The notes under the pieces: generated by a model
Told to the model about the DNA's origin: nothing
Seen by the model: only the letters and a program-made list of their open reading frames with translations
Databases searched by the model: none
Shown here: positions 15,755 to 24,130 of the stretch, in pieces
How the letters are laid out: each line of letters begins with the position of its first letter
Numbering within the stretch: the first letter of the stretch is position 1
Assembly (NCBI GenBank): GCA_028820845.1
Contig: JAPPII010000075.1
Span: 1-32,916, forward strand
From: Candidatus Poribacteria bacterium
GTDB lineage: Bacteria; Poribacteria; WGA-4E; WGA-3G
Length of the DNA: 32,916 nt
Reading direction: 5' to 3'
Program-made: the position numbers and the translations under genes

Positions 15755-16618
15755 TTATTCGTTTTCATTTTCAGAGTTGGCGAGTTGTGCTTGGAGACGT
15801 TTTAACTCGGCTTCTATTGCCTGTCGTCGCTCTGATTCTTCTCTGGCGAGTCTTTCAGCAGCGAGGCGGCGTTCGGATTCGCTTACTGCGCGTTCTTCTG
15901 CTGCGAGGCGGCGTTCGGATTCGCTTACTGCGCGTTCTTCTGCTGCGAGGCGTAGGTAATGTTCTTCAACAGAAGTTGTAATGGGGGTGCCATCGGGGAG
16001 ATAGGGGCGTAACAATCTGACATGCGTATGCAGTTGATCCTCCCATCGGAAATAGAGGTTTAGTGCTTGACTAAATAGCCCGCCTTGTACGTCTGGGACG
16101 ATTTCAAGGATATCCCCCGATGGGCTTCGCCGCCACCCTCGAAACTCTGGGGGTTTCTTCATTTCAGGTTGATGGATGTAGTACTCTTGCGCCCCCATAT
16201 CGTCGAGATAGACTTCAAATTTTCCATGCCGATCCCGATAGGCTGTTGAATCGGAAAGAAATTCAAAAATAGCTGTAGGGACGGCACCTTCTGACCATGT
16301 ATAAAAACTCCGCCGCTGTGGATACTTCTCGACACCAAAAACAACAAAAACATCCGGAGCAACGAATTTTCCGATGTCGCCTTCACGGTAGTAGATAAAA
16401 CTGTCAACACCGACATAAATGTGTGGATGGGTTTGAAAGTATCGCGAGATCTGGTCAGAAAAAACACGAATTTGTTCAGCGTGGTATCCGGTTGCGGACA
16501 TAGGCTCGTCGTCCTCATAAGGGTAGCCTTGTATAAAAACGGTCGGTTTTCCGCTCGCTTTTGGAAAGACCGGCATATACTTTCTTTGCTTGAATTCAAA
16601 ATCGTTTCGCGTATTCAT
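15755..16618 (-). CDS. Uma2 family (DUF820) PD-(D/E)XK endonuclease-like protein with coiled-coil tail
   Basis: A 287-residue protein. Residues about 50-190 match the Uma2/DUF820 restriction-endonuclease-like fold: VAPDVFVVFGV, then PTAIFEFLSDST, then DRHGKFEVYLDDMGAQEYYI, with the Asp and Glu expected of the PD-(D/E)XK core. The C-terminal about 65 residues form a charged coiled coil with an exact tandem repeat of LAAEERAVSESERR. Uma2 proteins are abundant in cyanobacteria and Poribacteria-like genomes, and their cellular role is unsettled. RBS AGGAAG. A promoter-like sequence lies in the 3' end of the preceding gene, so it may be transcribed separately from the hem genes around it. Confidence 0.88.
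   Translation of the reverse strand: MNTRNDFEFKQRKYMPVFPKASGKPTVFIQGYPYEDDEPMSATGYHAEQIRVFSDQISRYFQTHPHIYVGVDSFIYYREGDIGKFVAPDVFVVFGVEKYPQRRSFYTWSEGAVPTAIFEFLSDSTAYRDRHGKFEVYLDDMGAQEYYIHQPEMKKPPEFRGWRRSPSGDILEIVPDVQGGLFSQALNLYFRWEDQLHTHVRLLRPYLPDGTPITTSVEEHYLRLAAEERAVSESERRLAAEERAVSESERRLAAERLAREESERRQAIEAELKRLQAQLANSENENE
15861..15952. repeat. 42-bp tandem repeat in the Uma2 coiled-coil region
   Basis: Two exact 42-bp units (15861-15902 and 15903-15944) and the start of a third. Each encodes the 14-residue unit LAAEERAVSESERR. The in-frame unit length means copy-number change would lengthen the coiled coil without breaking the protein. Confidence 0.92.
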
Positions 16619-16735
16619 GATTTTCTTCCTTTGTGCATCAAGGCAGGAATGTCTCTTATCCCCGTGAGATCGTTAAAGCAGTTCTCAACCGTTTTGAAAG
16701 TCTCGAAAAAGGCGTAACGTTTTTATTCTGATGCA

Positions 16736-16764
16736 ATTTTAGCAACATTGGTGTGCTTTGTCAA
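16736..16764 (-). promoter_or_regulatory. Promoter for the Uma2 gene, overlapping the upstream gene end
   Basis: On the minus strand TTGACA (16759-16764), a 17-nt spacer and TAAAAT (16736-16741). It overlaps the last codons of the Met8-like gene and lies about 120 nt upstream of the Uma2 start. Confidence 0.65.
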
Positions 16765-17914
16765 GTAGTTTGGAGACAAAGGCATTCGCATGTTCCAGCC
16801 TACCATTCCGAACCCAGTTGAAGAGGCATTCAGCAGAACACTCCGGATTTGTAAGTCCAAGGCAGCATTTTGTAGGAGGGGTTTGTAACCCCGATACTGT
16901 ATCTTCAACGCTGTCAATGAGCAACTCAAAAAAGTCAGCACGCTTCTTGGATGTCGGAAAAGACTTGAGAATTTCAGAGCGGCGTGCACCGAGGAATTCG
17001 ATAAATGCCCCGTACCCATTGTTTTCAAATTGGTTCGCGAGTTTCTTACGGAGTTGTTCTGCCTTCTCAGTTCCCGCACTGCTTCTGGCAGCGACGCTAA
17101 TTATCAGGTTATCATCTGTTACAAGATGGGGTGTGAAATGGGTCCCGGCACCCGGTTCATCAAGATACTCCCAAATGAATCTGTCTCCATTTTCACACGG
17201 CGTGTTCACCGTAGATGTTTCGTCTGCAATAACGAGGAACGCATCTTCAAGATAATGCCGATCCACAGTGTCGGGTGCCGGACATAAAACCGAAGCACCA
17301 GACTGGCGTAACAGCGAAACACGACGTTCAATCTCCTCCGTTTTCTGCTCACATAAAACAACACATTTTCGATTTTCTAACAGGAGATAGACCGGATACG
17401 GCAGTCCTTGATTCTTAATCGGTACAGGTTTTTCAGCCTCATAACCGAGCGTGTATAACGAATCTGCGTTTAGGAGTGTCTCAAAATATTCACGGATACG
17501 GCGGCTGGTTGCGGGACTTTTACCACTCGTTGAGATGCTAAGCATGAGTTCGCCGTCGGTTACGACCGAGGCAGCAGCGAAGGTGCATTGCGGGATAACG
17601 TCAACGACGTTGACTAAACGGATTTTGTTCTTCTCGTGTGCTTCCGCGAAAACAGCGGAATTGATATCTGTAAAATCAGTGGCAGCACAGACGAGGAAAT
17701 AGCCGTTGGTATCACCTGCCTTCAGCTGTCGCTTATGCCAACGAATTGTGCCGAGATGTGAGAGGAACGTTAGCAATTCCGTTGCGTCTGGACTGATTAC
17801 GGTAACGTCCCCACCGCTGAGAAGCATGGTAACGACTTTTCGTTCGGCAACGGTGCCGCCACCGACAACGAGACATTTTCGGTCTTGAAGGTTTATGTAT
17901 GCTGGATAAAACAT
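16739..17914 (-). CDS. Precorrin-2 dehydrogenase-like (Met8/SirC) protein with two tandem Met8-type domains
   Basis: A 391-residue protein, about twice the usual Met8/SirC core. Residues 1-150 are a complete precorrin-2 dehydrogenase domain: CLVVGGGTVAERKV (14-27) for NAD, VNVVDVIPQCTF with the presumed catalytic Asp105, and ISTSGKSPATSRRIRE. It should oxidise precorrin-2 to sirohydrochlorin and may insert iron. Residues about 173-300 repeat the pattern (YPVYLLLENRKCVVL against YPAYINLQDRKCLVV) but lack the glycine-rich loop; Asp252 aligns with Asp105. The tail after about 340 contains a dispersed palindrome in frame and a Cys-rich segment. No clear RBS precedes the ATG. It lies in the hem cluster beside the polyprenyl synthase. 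Confidence 0.87.
   Translation of the reverse strand: MFYPAYINLQDRKCLVVGGGTVAERKVVTMLLSGGDVTVISPDATELLTFLSHLGTIRWHKRQLKAGDTNGYFLVCAATDFTDINSAVFAEAHEKNKIRLVNVVDVIPQCTFAAASVVTDGELMLSISTSGKSPATSRRIREYFETLLNADSLYTLGYEAEKPVPIKNQGLPYPVYLLLENRKCVVLCEQKTEEIERRVSLLRQSGASVLCPAPDTVDRHYLEDAFLVIADETSTVNTPCENGDRFIWEYLDEPGAGTHFTPHLVTDDNLIISVAARSSAGTEKAEQLRKKLANQFENNGYGAFIEFLGARRSEILKSFPTSKKRADFFELLIDSVEDTVSGLQTPPTKCCLGLTNPECSAECLFNWVRNGRLEHANAFVSKLLDKAHQCC
16872..16892. repeat. GTAGG-headed palindrome inside a coding region
   Basis: GTAGGAGGGGTTTGTAACCC plus one C, with a GGGGTT/AACCCC stem and a TGT loop. It has the same head and core as 1745-1763. It lies inside the Met8-like gene and is translated on the minus strand as part of GLQTPPTKC. 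Confidence 0.75.
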
Positions 17915-17925
17915 TTTAATGGTTG

Positions 17926-17954
17926 TCGGTCATCAGTTTTCAGTTATCGGTCAA
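17926..17954. repeat. Degenerate CAGTTATCGGTCA-type short repeat
   Basis: Several near-copies of (G/C)AGTTATCGGTCA and GGTCATCAGTT run head to tail in the 85-bp gap between the Met8-like gene and the polyprenyl synthase. A related stretch (GCAGTCAGCCATCAGCAGTC) is at 28455-28480. Confidence 0.4.
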
Positions 17955-17999
17955 AGAAGGTTCTAATTAACCATGCCCGTCTTAACCGACGACTATTTC

Positions 18000-18980
18000 T
18001 TATGACTCTCGTGAGACGACGTAATTTGCGAGTTGTTGTAGCGCGAGACGGGCAGGTGTCTCAGGAAAGGCTGCTAACGCTGCTTTGGCGCGGTCGGCGT
18101 AATCTTGTGCGATTTTCAGGCAATAGGCTTCGACCCCATACCGCTGGAACAGAGATTCAACAAAAACGATTGCCTCTGTTTCGTCTGTGTTGGGATTCAG
18201 GACTTTTTCCAGCATCTGTTTCTCATCATCATTACAAACACTCCGAGCATAAATGATCGGAAAAGTGAGTTTCCCTTCACGGAGGTCCCCGAACGTGTTT
18301 TTTCCCAATTTATCTGGATTTTCTGCAAAATCAAGGACATCATCAACAATTTGGAAGGCAATCCCAATTTGTTGTCCATAGACAGTAAGTGCCTCAATCT
18401 GTTTGGAATCGGTTGTGCCGAGATGCGCACCGAGGGTACAAGAAGCCGTAATCAGTTTACCCGTCTTGAAACTGATAATTTTGAGGTATTCGGTTTCGGA
18501 GATGTCAAAATCGCCACTTTTGTATGCGTGTATGACTTCACCTTCACACATCGCTTGCGTGGTATCAGCGAGGATCGCCATCGCTGGATCATCGGCGCGA
18601 CGGGAGACGAGCATAGAGAGGACACGAGCGTGTAAGTAGTCTCCAACGAGGACTGCAACTTTATTACCCCACCTTGCATGTAAAGTTTCGCGCCCGCGGC
18701 GGATAGCTGCTTCATCAAGCACATCGTCGTGAACAAGTGATGCGACATGGATGAGTTCAACAACAGCAGCGAGGGTATGTGCATCGCTGCCCTCATATCC
18801 ACAGACTTTAGCAGAAAGCACAACAAGAATTGGACGGAGACGCTTACCACCCCCTCCAACGACGTGCTGGACTGCCATGTCAACGAAACTATATTCACTT
18901 GCGCTCTCTTCAGTAAGTCTCGTCTCAACAGCAGCGAGGTCGTCGGCAATCAATTGGACGATTTGATCAAAGTTGGACAT
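18000..18980 (-). CDS. Long-chain trans-polyprenyl diphosphate synthase
   Basis: A 326-residue protein of the IspB/HepT/GerC3 class, which extends allylic diphosphates with isopentenyl diphosphate. The first aspartate-rich motif is DDVLD at 85-89 (VHDDVLDEAAIRRG) and the second is DDVLD at 213-217 (FQIVDDVLDFAENPDKLGK). GGGGKRLRP (42-50) binds diphosphate. Small residues just upstream of the first DDxxD (VASLVH) fit a long-chain product such as a quinone side-chain precursor, but chain length cannot be fixed by eye. It sits between hemL (44 bp upstream) and the Met8-like gene (85 bp downstream), with repeats in both gaps. The pairing suits respiratory cofactor supply (quinone plus haem). Confidence 0.93.
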   Translation of the reverse strand: MSNFDQIVQLIADDLAAVETRLTEESASEYSFVDMAVQHVVGGGGKRLRPILVVLSAKVCGYEGSDAHTLAAVVELIHVASLVHDDVLDEAAIRRGRETLHARWGNKVAVLVGDYLHARVLSMLVSRRADDPAMAILADTTQAMCEGEVIHAYKSGDFDISETEYLKIISFKTGKLITASCTLGAHLGTTDSKQIEALTVYGQQIGIAFQIVDDVLDFAENPDKLGKNTFGDLREGKLTFPIIYARSVCNDDEKQMLEKVLNPNTDETEAIVFVESLFQRYGVEAYCLKIAQDYADRAKAALAAFPETPARLALQQLANYVVSRES

Positions 18981-18983
18981 AAT

Positions 18984-19008
18984 GTAGGGGCAGCCCTTAT
19001 GGCTGCCC
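18984..19008. repeat. GTAGG-headed hairpin between hemL and the prenyl synthase
   Basis: GGGCAGCC (18988-18995), loop CTTAT, GGCTGCCC (19001-19008), preceded by GTAG. The perfect 8-bp GC-rich stem fills most of the 44-bp gap. No U-tract follows on the minus strand, so it is unlikely to be a strong terminator, but it could shield or process the mRNA. Confidence 0.7.
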
Positions 19009-19024
19009 TTCCCGTATTTTCCCC

Positions 19025-20308
19025 TTAGAGATCAGCCAATACTTGTGTTGCGGCTTGAACGGTTTTGTTGATATCGTCTTCGGAGTGAACCAAAGAGACA
19101 AAACCTGCCTCAAACTGAGAGGGTGCGACATAGACACCCCGTTCTACGAGTCCCCAGAAGTATTGTTGAAAACGATCCGTATCCGCTGTGCGGGCACCAT
19201 CGGCATCTGTGACGGTTTCCGGCGTGAAGTAAAGCATCAACATCGAACCGACACGACTGTGCCATGCGTCAACATTGTGTTCTTCTGTCGCCTCAGCGAG
19301 ACCGTCTGCGAGCGCAGCAGCACTGTTCTCAAGTTGTTCATAAACCCCTGGTTCAGCGAGCTTTTTCAGCGTTGTTATGCCTGCAGTAACGGCTAACGGA
19401 TTACCCGATAGTGTTCCTGCCTGATAGACATCGCCTTCCGGTGCAACGCATCGCATGATGTCCCGTTTCCCGCCGTAAGCCCCAACAGGTAAACCGCCCC
19501 CAATAATCTTTCCTAAACAGGTCATGTCTGGCGTGACGTTATAGCGAGATTGTGCGCCGCCATAAGCCACTCGAAACCCTGTGATAACTTCATCAAAAAT
19601 GAGTACAATGCCGTGCGCCTCCGTAATCTCACGGAGCTCATTGAGATAACCATCTCTGGGAGGGATGATACCCATATTCCCCATAATCGGTTCCAGAATG
19701 AGACATGCGATTTCGTCTGGATTGGCTTCTATAGTTTCTCGGACAGCATCGGCGTCGTTAAATGGTACGGTGAGTGTATTGCGTGCGAAATCTTCAGGGA
19801 CACCACCGCTATCAGAAAGCCCGAAAGTAGCGACCCCTGAACCTGCTTTTGCCAAGAGATAGTCCACGTGACCGTGATAGCATCCGTCAATTTTAATGAT
19901 CTTATCGCGCCCGGTATACCCGCGTGCGACGCGAATCGCAGTCATTGTGGCTTCAGTGCCAGAGTTGACGAGACGGACTTGCTCGATCGAAGGCACTGCA
20001 TTAACAATGATTTCGGCGAGTTCCGTCTCCAATGTTGTCGGCGCACCAAAACTGGTGCCGTTTGCTGCTATCGCACTGATAGCGTCTACAACACTCGGAT
20101 GGGCGTGTCCCAAAACCAAGGGACCCCAAGAGGCAACATAGTCAATATATTCATTTTCATCGATGTCGTAGATTTTCGAGCCTGCCCCGCGGGCGATGAA
20201 ACGCGGGTGACTACCGACCTTACTGAAGTTTCGGACAGGACTGTTAACACCGCCCGGAATGAATTGTTGTGATTTTTGCCATGCGGTTAAGGATTTACTG
20301 TCCTCCAA
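19025..20308 (-). CDS. hemL: Glutamate-1-semialdehyde 2,1-aminomutase
   Basis: A 427-residue PLP enzyme of normal length that converts glutamate-1-semialdehyde to 5-aminolevulinate, directly following HemA in the C5 pathway. It shows [12 protein letters not shown] (17-28), [17 protein letters not shown] (114-130), [16 protein letters not shown] with the PLP-binding Asp, and [17 protein letters not shown] with PLP lysine Lys267. The best start is TTG at 20306-20308, 7 nt after a strong GGAGG; no in-frame ATG suits better. hemB ends 18 bp upstream, indicating co-transcription. Confidence 0.96.
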   Translation of the reverse strand: MEDSKSLTAWQKSQQFIPGGVNSPVRNFSKVGSHPRFIARGAGSKIYDIDENEYIDYVASWGPLVLGHAHPSVVDAISAIAANGTSFGAPTTLETELAEIIVNAVPSIEQVRLVNSGTEATMTAIRVARGYTGRDKIIKIDGCYHGHVDYLLAKAGSGVATFGLSDSGGVPEDFARNTLTVPFNDADAVRETIEANPDEIACLILEPIMGNMGIIPPRDGYLNELREITEAHGIVLIFDEVITGFRVAYGGAQSRYNVTPDMTCLGKIIGGGLPVGAYGGKRDIMRCVAPEGDVYQAGTLSGNPLAVTAGITTLKKLAEPGVYEQLENSAAALADGLAEATEEHNVDAWHSRVGSMLMLYFTPETVTDADGARTADTDRFQQYFWGLVERGVYVAPSQFEAGFVSLVHSEDDINKTVQAATQVLADL

Positions 20309-20326
20309 AGCGTTTCCTCCAATTTT

Positions 20327-21298
20327 TTATAGCCATTCCACAACGGACTTGGCAAAGTAGGTTAGAATCATGTCAGCACCGGCGCGTTTGATGCTGGTTA
20401 GCAGCTCCAGTGCAACCCGCTCCTCATCAATCCAGCCATTTTGTGCTGCTGCTTTAACCATAGCGTACTCGCCGCTGACGTTGTAAGCAGCAACAGGCAC
20501 CTGAAATTCTGTTTTGACCCGATGAATGACATCGAGGTAAGAAAGGGCAGGTTTTACCATGAGGATATCTGCTCCTTCTTCAATATCAAGTGAGACCTCT
20601 CGTAACGCCTCTGCAGCATTCGCTGGATCCATCTGATAGGCACGGCGATCCCCAAATTGCGGCGCAGATTCTGCTGCCTCACGAAAGGGACCGTAAAAGG
20701 CAGATGCGTATTTGGCAGCATACGCCATAATCGGAATGTTTTCGTATCCGTTCTCATCTAATGCCGTGCGAATTGCTCCAACACGTCCGTCCATCATGTC
20801 CGATGGGGCAATGACATCGGCACCAGCACGGGCATGCGAAAGACTCTCTTTAACAAGGAGCTCAAGCGTAGGATCGTTTTGGACTTCACCCGCCTCAACG
20901 ACCCCGCAGTGTCCATGATCCGTGTATTCACAGAGGCAGACATCCGTCATCACAAGTAGGTCAGGCACAGCATCTTTAACGGCGCGCACCGCCTGTTGAA
21001 TGATACCATCGTCGGCATAAGCTTCTAAACCGAAAGGGTCTTTTGCTGCCGGAATTCCGAACAAAATTGTTCCAGGGATTCCAAGTGCAGCGAGCTCTTT
21101 CGCAGCTTTGATGAGATTGTCAATTGAATACTGATAACATCCAGGCATTGCAGAAATTTCAGTTGCGATCTCACGCCCATGAACGACGAACATCGGGTAG
21201 ATGAGGTCATTCACAGAGAGTGCTGTTTCGCGAACCAGTCGGCGCAGATTTTCATTTGCGCGAAGTCGCCTTGGACGATAGATAGGGAAGGTACTCAT
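20327..21298 (-). CDS. hemB: Porphobilinogen synthase (5-aminolevulinate dehydratase), zinc type
   Basis: A 323-residue enzyme that condenses two 5-aminolevulinates to porphobilinogen. The metal site is the cysteine type: Cys121, Cys123 and Cys131 in [14 protein letters not shown], implying zinc. The Schiff-base lysines are Lys196 ([16 protein letters not shown]) and Lys249 ([12 protein letters not shown]). The start codon overlaps the stop of the upstream lipoprotein gene (ATGA arrangement), so translation is probably coupled to it. hemL follows after 18 bp. Confidence 0.96.
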   Translation of the reverse strand: MSTFPIYRPRRLRANENLRRLVRETALSVNDLIYPMFVVHGREIATEISAMPGCYQYSIDNLIKAAKELAALGIPGTILFGIPAAKDPFGLEAYADDGIIQQAVRAVKDAVPDLLVMTDVCLCEYTDHGHCGVVEAGEVQNDPTLELLVKESLSHARAGADVIAPSDMMDGRVGAIRTALDENGYENIPIMAYAAKYASAFYGPFREAAESAPQFGDRRAYQMDPANAAEALREVSLDIEEGADILMVKPALSYLDVIHRVKTEFQVPVAAYNVSGEYAMVKAAAQNGWIDEERVALELLTSIKRAGADMILTYFAKSVVEWL

Positions 21299-22215
21299 TC
21301 GCTGTCTGAACCTGATTTGATTTCGTACTGTATCAATTCAAAGTTTTTTTCTTCGGGCGGTGTCAACCCAAGTGCATCGGACCCAGCGTCTTGCTGGTGT
21401 TCCTGTGTAAACTTAACAATCCCGACGTTCGGTGCCAACCAGATGGTCGTGACGGAAATCCCCGCCTGTTCTTGTATACCCGGCTGCTGTGGGACTTCCA
21501 CAGACAGAGCCGTTTCAGATGATAGGTCTGTCCGGTATTCAACCACCAAACAGTCTTCAAAAGTGCCGGCGTCTGTCTCTACTGTTTCTGTCCCTGTGAC
21601 GTTCCCCATCTCTACGTAAGTCATGTAGGTTGTAACCGTTTGGGTTGAACCTCCGGGTATTTCCATCGGCAGCCCTTTGAGGTCAATCGTCAGGGTTAGC
21701 ACAACATTCACCTCAATCGCCGTCCACTCTTCGTTGAAAGTGGCAGGTGTCGGTAGGAAATAGAAGTAATCTTGGGATGTTACGTCAATCTCGTAGTCAA
21801 TGTCAAATGAGACGTTCAACCCTTCAGGCATCTGTTCCTGCATCGCCTGACGCATCACAACGAGTGCCTCCTCCATCTGCTCTATTAGAGATGCCTTCGC
21901 GGCGTTTTCAACCTCTGTGCCGACAAAGAATGCCACCCAATCGTCTCCGACTTGATAATAATACGGGTGGATGTAGTGTTCAAAGTCCGCCCAATTCTCC
22001 AAGCCGGGATCATAAGTGAAAGCCCGATAGGTTTCGCCGTCAATATTCTCTGGTTCTATTGCGTACCGCGTCAATTCGTCGCCGTTCTGGTCTTCGTAAA
22101 CCCAGTAATTTCCGAGTGCATCCGGAAAGTAGTAGTTCGCCCATTCGTTTCCCATCAAGGTCGTGCTGCAACCAAAAATGAGTAAGAGAGCGAGGGTAAA
22201 CCGGATTTTTCTCAC
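21295..22215 (-). CDS. Probable lipoprotein of unknown function, coupled to hemB
   Basis: The start is GTG at 22213-22215, 9 nt after GGAGG. A longer frame reaching 22470 is rejected because it runs through the next gene and has no RBS. The 306-residue product begins [15 protein letters not shown], a signal sequence with lipobox IFGC (Cys16), and continues as a soluble, acidic, beta-rich domain: [20 protein letters not shown], then [14 protein letters not shown], and a C-terminal part with [16 protein letters not shown] and [14 protein letters not shown] recognise no enzyme motif. It opens the hemB-hemL transcript and overlaps hemB by 4 nt. A link to tetrapyrrole metabolism is unproven. Confidence 0.8.
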   Translation of the reverse strand: MRKIRFTLALLLIFGCSTTLMGNEWANYYFPDALGNYWVYEDQNGDELTRYAIEPENIDGETYRAFTYDPGLENWADFEHYIHPYYYQVGDDWVAFFVGTEVENAAKASLIEQMEEALVVMRQAMQEQMPEGLNVSFDIDYEIDVTSQDYFYFLPTPATFNEEWTAIEVNVVLTLTIDLKGLPMEIPGGSTQTVTTYMTYVEMGNVTGTETVETDAGTFEDCLVVEYRTDLSSETALSVEVPQQPGIQEQAGISVTTIWLAPNVGIVKFTQEHQQDAGSDALGLTPPEEKNFELIQYEIKSGSDSE

Positions 22216-22263
22216 AATGGTATTCCTCCAAAATTTTTTACTTTTCCAATTATCTACCTGAAT

Positions 22264-22292
22264 AGTATACAGAATTTTACTGGAAACAACAA
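22264..22292 (-). promoter_or_regulatory. Promoter for the lipoprotein-hemB-hemL unit
   Basis: On the minus strand TTGTTG (22287-22292), a 17-nt spacer and TATACT (22264-22269). The -10 is good and the -35 weak. It sits about 50 nt upstream of the GTG start. Confidence 0.5.
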
Positions 22293-22330
22293 GGAAAACA
22301 TGACGTGTTGCGCAGTCGCGAAAACCGTGT

Positions 22331-23416
22331 TCAACGTTTCTCGTATTCAAACGGGAAAGAGACAGGCGCGCCGTCATTTGCCCATGAACGCGCCATAGCG
22401 ACATCAATCTCGCGGTCTTTCCGACCGTTGTAGGCACCATATTCAGGCTCTGTGTCGTTCCGAACCGCATCCACGAGACTCATCAACTCTGATGCGACGG
22501 TGATTTCACCATCACTGAGTGGATAATTTTGCAAAGGGTTCTCCCAGACGACTTCAGGCTCCGTATCGGCAACAAGCGCAGAGAGTGTCTCATAGCCGTC
22601 GACGTTGTTGGTTCTACGTGAAATGTTAATCGGACGTTGGGCATCAGCCGCTTCGTTCAAGATGACTGCATCATTTCGGAAACACATTCCGCGTTCTGCA
22701 TAGAACTTTGAGCCGTTAAAACCGCGGAGCGGAGAACCGTAAGAGAGGCCGCTAAAATTGAAGATACCGATAGCCCCGTCCGCAAACTCAATCACTGCAT
22801 GCTGCCAATCCTCAGTATTTCGTTCGGGTTGTCCCTGCCGCCAGACGTGGTTCTGGACGTTATATCCTTTTCGGAAGCCGTAAACTCGGACCGGTTCATT
22901 TTCAAAACCGACGTAGCTGCGAATGAGACCTATACCGTGGTAACCGTGTCCTCGGAAGTCATTGTATGCGACATTGACTTTGCCGAAGACCCCGGCGAGA
23001 ATCATTTCTCGTTTTATCCGTTCCGTCGGGACGCGATAATAGTTTTCATTGACTTCCAACTTCGTCCCGTTGGCTTGTGCGGACGCAATCATTTTGTCTG
23101 CCCATCCGAGATCTGTATCAATAGGTGTTTCAGTGCAATAACTGACACCATGTTCGGAGCAGAGGAGTCCAGGGATATGATTGTTACTGGGTGTAATAAC
23201 GATTGCGCAGATATCTGGCTTAACACTGTCTAACATCTGCTCAGTGTCTGTGTAAGCAGGGACGTTGTATTTATCGCCCTGTTCGGTGACGCTTTCTTCT
23301 TGTTGGTCGCAAACGGCGACGAGTTCAAGGTCGTCCGTCAATTTCGAGATAATCGGCAGATAGGTTCCGCTCCCGCGTCTACCCGTACCAATATGTGCGA
23401 TTTTCAGTTTATCCAC
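22331..23416 (-). CDS. Gfo/Idh/MocA family oxidoreductase with altered EKP motif
   Basis: A 361-residue protein with an N-terminal NAD(P)-binding Rossmann domain (LKIAHIGTGRRGSGTYLPII, 4-23) and the C-terminal alpha/beta domain of the Gfo/Idh/MocA family, which oxidises or reduces sugars, inositols and related compounds. The usual EKP motif, whose Lys normally takes part in catalysis, reads ETP here (CTETPIDTD, 95-101). The downstream stretch NENYYRVPTERIKREM is otherwise typical. It is the second gene of a possible two-gene unit with the lipoprotein at 23460 (43 bp gap). It may be an enzyme with changed chemistry or a non-catalytic binding protein. Confidence 0.9.
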   Translation of the reverse strand: MDKLKIAHIGTGRRGSGTYLPIISKLTDDLELVAVCDQQEESVTEQGDKYNVPAYTDTEQMLDSVKPDICAIVITPSNNHIPGLLCSEHGVSYCTETPIDTDLGWADKMIASAQANGTKLEVNENYYRVPTERIKREMILAGVFGKVNVAYNDFRGHGYHGIGLIRSYVGFENEPVRVYGFRKGYNVQNHVWRQGQPERNTEDWQHAVIEFADGAIGIFNFSGLSYGSPLRGFNGSKFYAERGMCFRNDAVILNEAADAQRPINISRRTNNVDGYETLSALVADTEPEVVWENPLQNYPLSDGEITVASELMSLVDAVRNDTEPEYGAYNGRKDREIDVAMARSWANDGAPVSFPFEYEKR

Positions 23417-23459
23417 GGTTTTCTCCTTCCGGTTGTAAATAGATAGGAGTTTACCTGCA

Positions 23460-23945
23460 TTATTCTACCCAAAAAATATGGCTCCGCTCGAAGAGATCAT
23501 CAAGATAGATTTCAACGAACCACTCACCGGTATCATCGGGTAGGTCTATGTAAAACCATGTAATTTTATCGCCGGTCGTTGAGGTGAGGGTTTTCTCTTC
23601 ACTCCAGAACGGCGGATCGTCCAGGTCGTCCTCTGGTGAGAACCATGAGACTTCAACCGTATGTTGTTCTGCGACATTCCCCCACAGAATCCATAAAAAC
23701 ACTTGGTCGTTGACCCCAGCGGCAAAGGTCGTAGTGATGCCATCGGGCCTATCATCAAAGACGCTAATTGCTAAAACAGAATCAACGATAGTCGGTTCAT
23801 CGCGTCCTACATCCGTAAAACCGCTGCCACCAGAAGCAGTCTCACTACAACTGCTCAACACAACCATCAACGGCAATAGGGCTACCCCTAACGTGACATA
23901 CGGATTTACGAGCAAAGTTCTGATGAAAGCGTAGGTTTGACGCAT
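23460..23945 (-). CDS. Small lipoprotein of unknown function
   Basis: The start is ATG at 23943-23945, chosen because AGGAGAAG precedes it by 5 nt; a longer frame to 24038 has no RBS and would place residues upstream of the signal peptide. The 161-residue product has the signal LGVALLPLMVVLSSC, with lipobox LSSC near residue 30, then a soluble acidic domain with many aromatic residues (FLWILWGNVAEQHTVEVSWF and EWFVEIYLDDLFERSHIFWV). The beta-sandwich look suggests a ligand-binding or structural surface protein. A strong promoter lies upstream, and the oxidoreductase gene follows 43 bp later. Confidence 0.8.
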   Translation of the reverse strand: MRQTYAFIRTLLVNPYVTLGVALLPLMVVLSSCSETASGGSGFTDVGRDEPTIVDSVLAISVFDDRPDGITTTFAAGVNDQVFLWILWGNVAEQHTVEVSWFSPEDDLDDPPFWSEEKTLTSTTGDKITWFYIDLPDDTGEWFVEIYLDDLFERSHIFWVE

Positions 23946-24009
23946 GCGCTCTTCTCCTATTGTGGTGTAAGAAATACCCGAATGAATTTGGCAATGAATC
24001 CTAACCAGT

Positions 24010-24038
24010 ATTGTATCAAGGGTTGGATTTTTTGTCAA
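24010..24038 (-). promoter_or_regulatory. Promoter for the lipoprotein/oxidoreductase unit
   Basis: On the minus strand TTGACA (24033-24038), a 17-nt spacer and TACAAT (24010-24015); eleven of twelve hexamer bases match consensus. Confidence 0.8.
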
Positions 24039-24077
24039 AGCAAATCACTGGAAGACCGTCTCTACGTAAGTTTTCCG

Positions 24078-24106
24078 TTGACATACATCGCTTCCGGTGA
24101 TAGGTT
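24078..24106 (+). promoter_or_regulatory. Possible promoter for the amidohydrolase gene
   Basis: Perfect TTGACA (24078-24083) followed at 17 nt by the weak TAGGTT (24101-24106). It faces away from the minus-strand promoter in the same 185-bp divergent gap. Confidence 0.35.
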
Positions 24107-24130
24107 AAATCAACAATTGAGGAGATGCTT

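Noticed and set aside
22216-22470. N-terminal extension of the lipoprotein frame
   Set aside because: It overlaps the coding end of the Gfo/Idh gene. The GTG at 22215 has a strong GGAGG and starts a lipoprotein signal.
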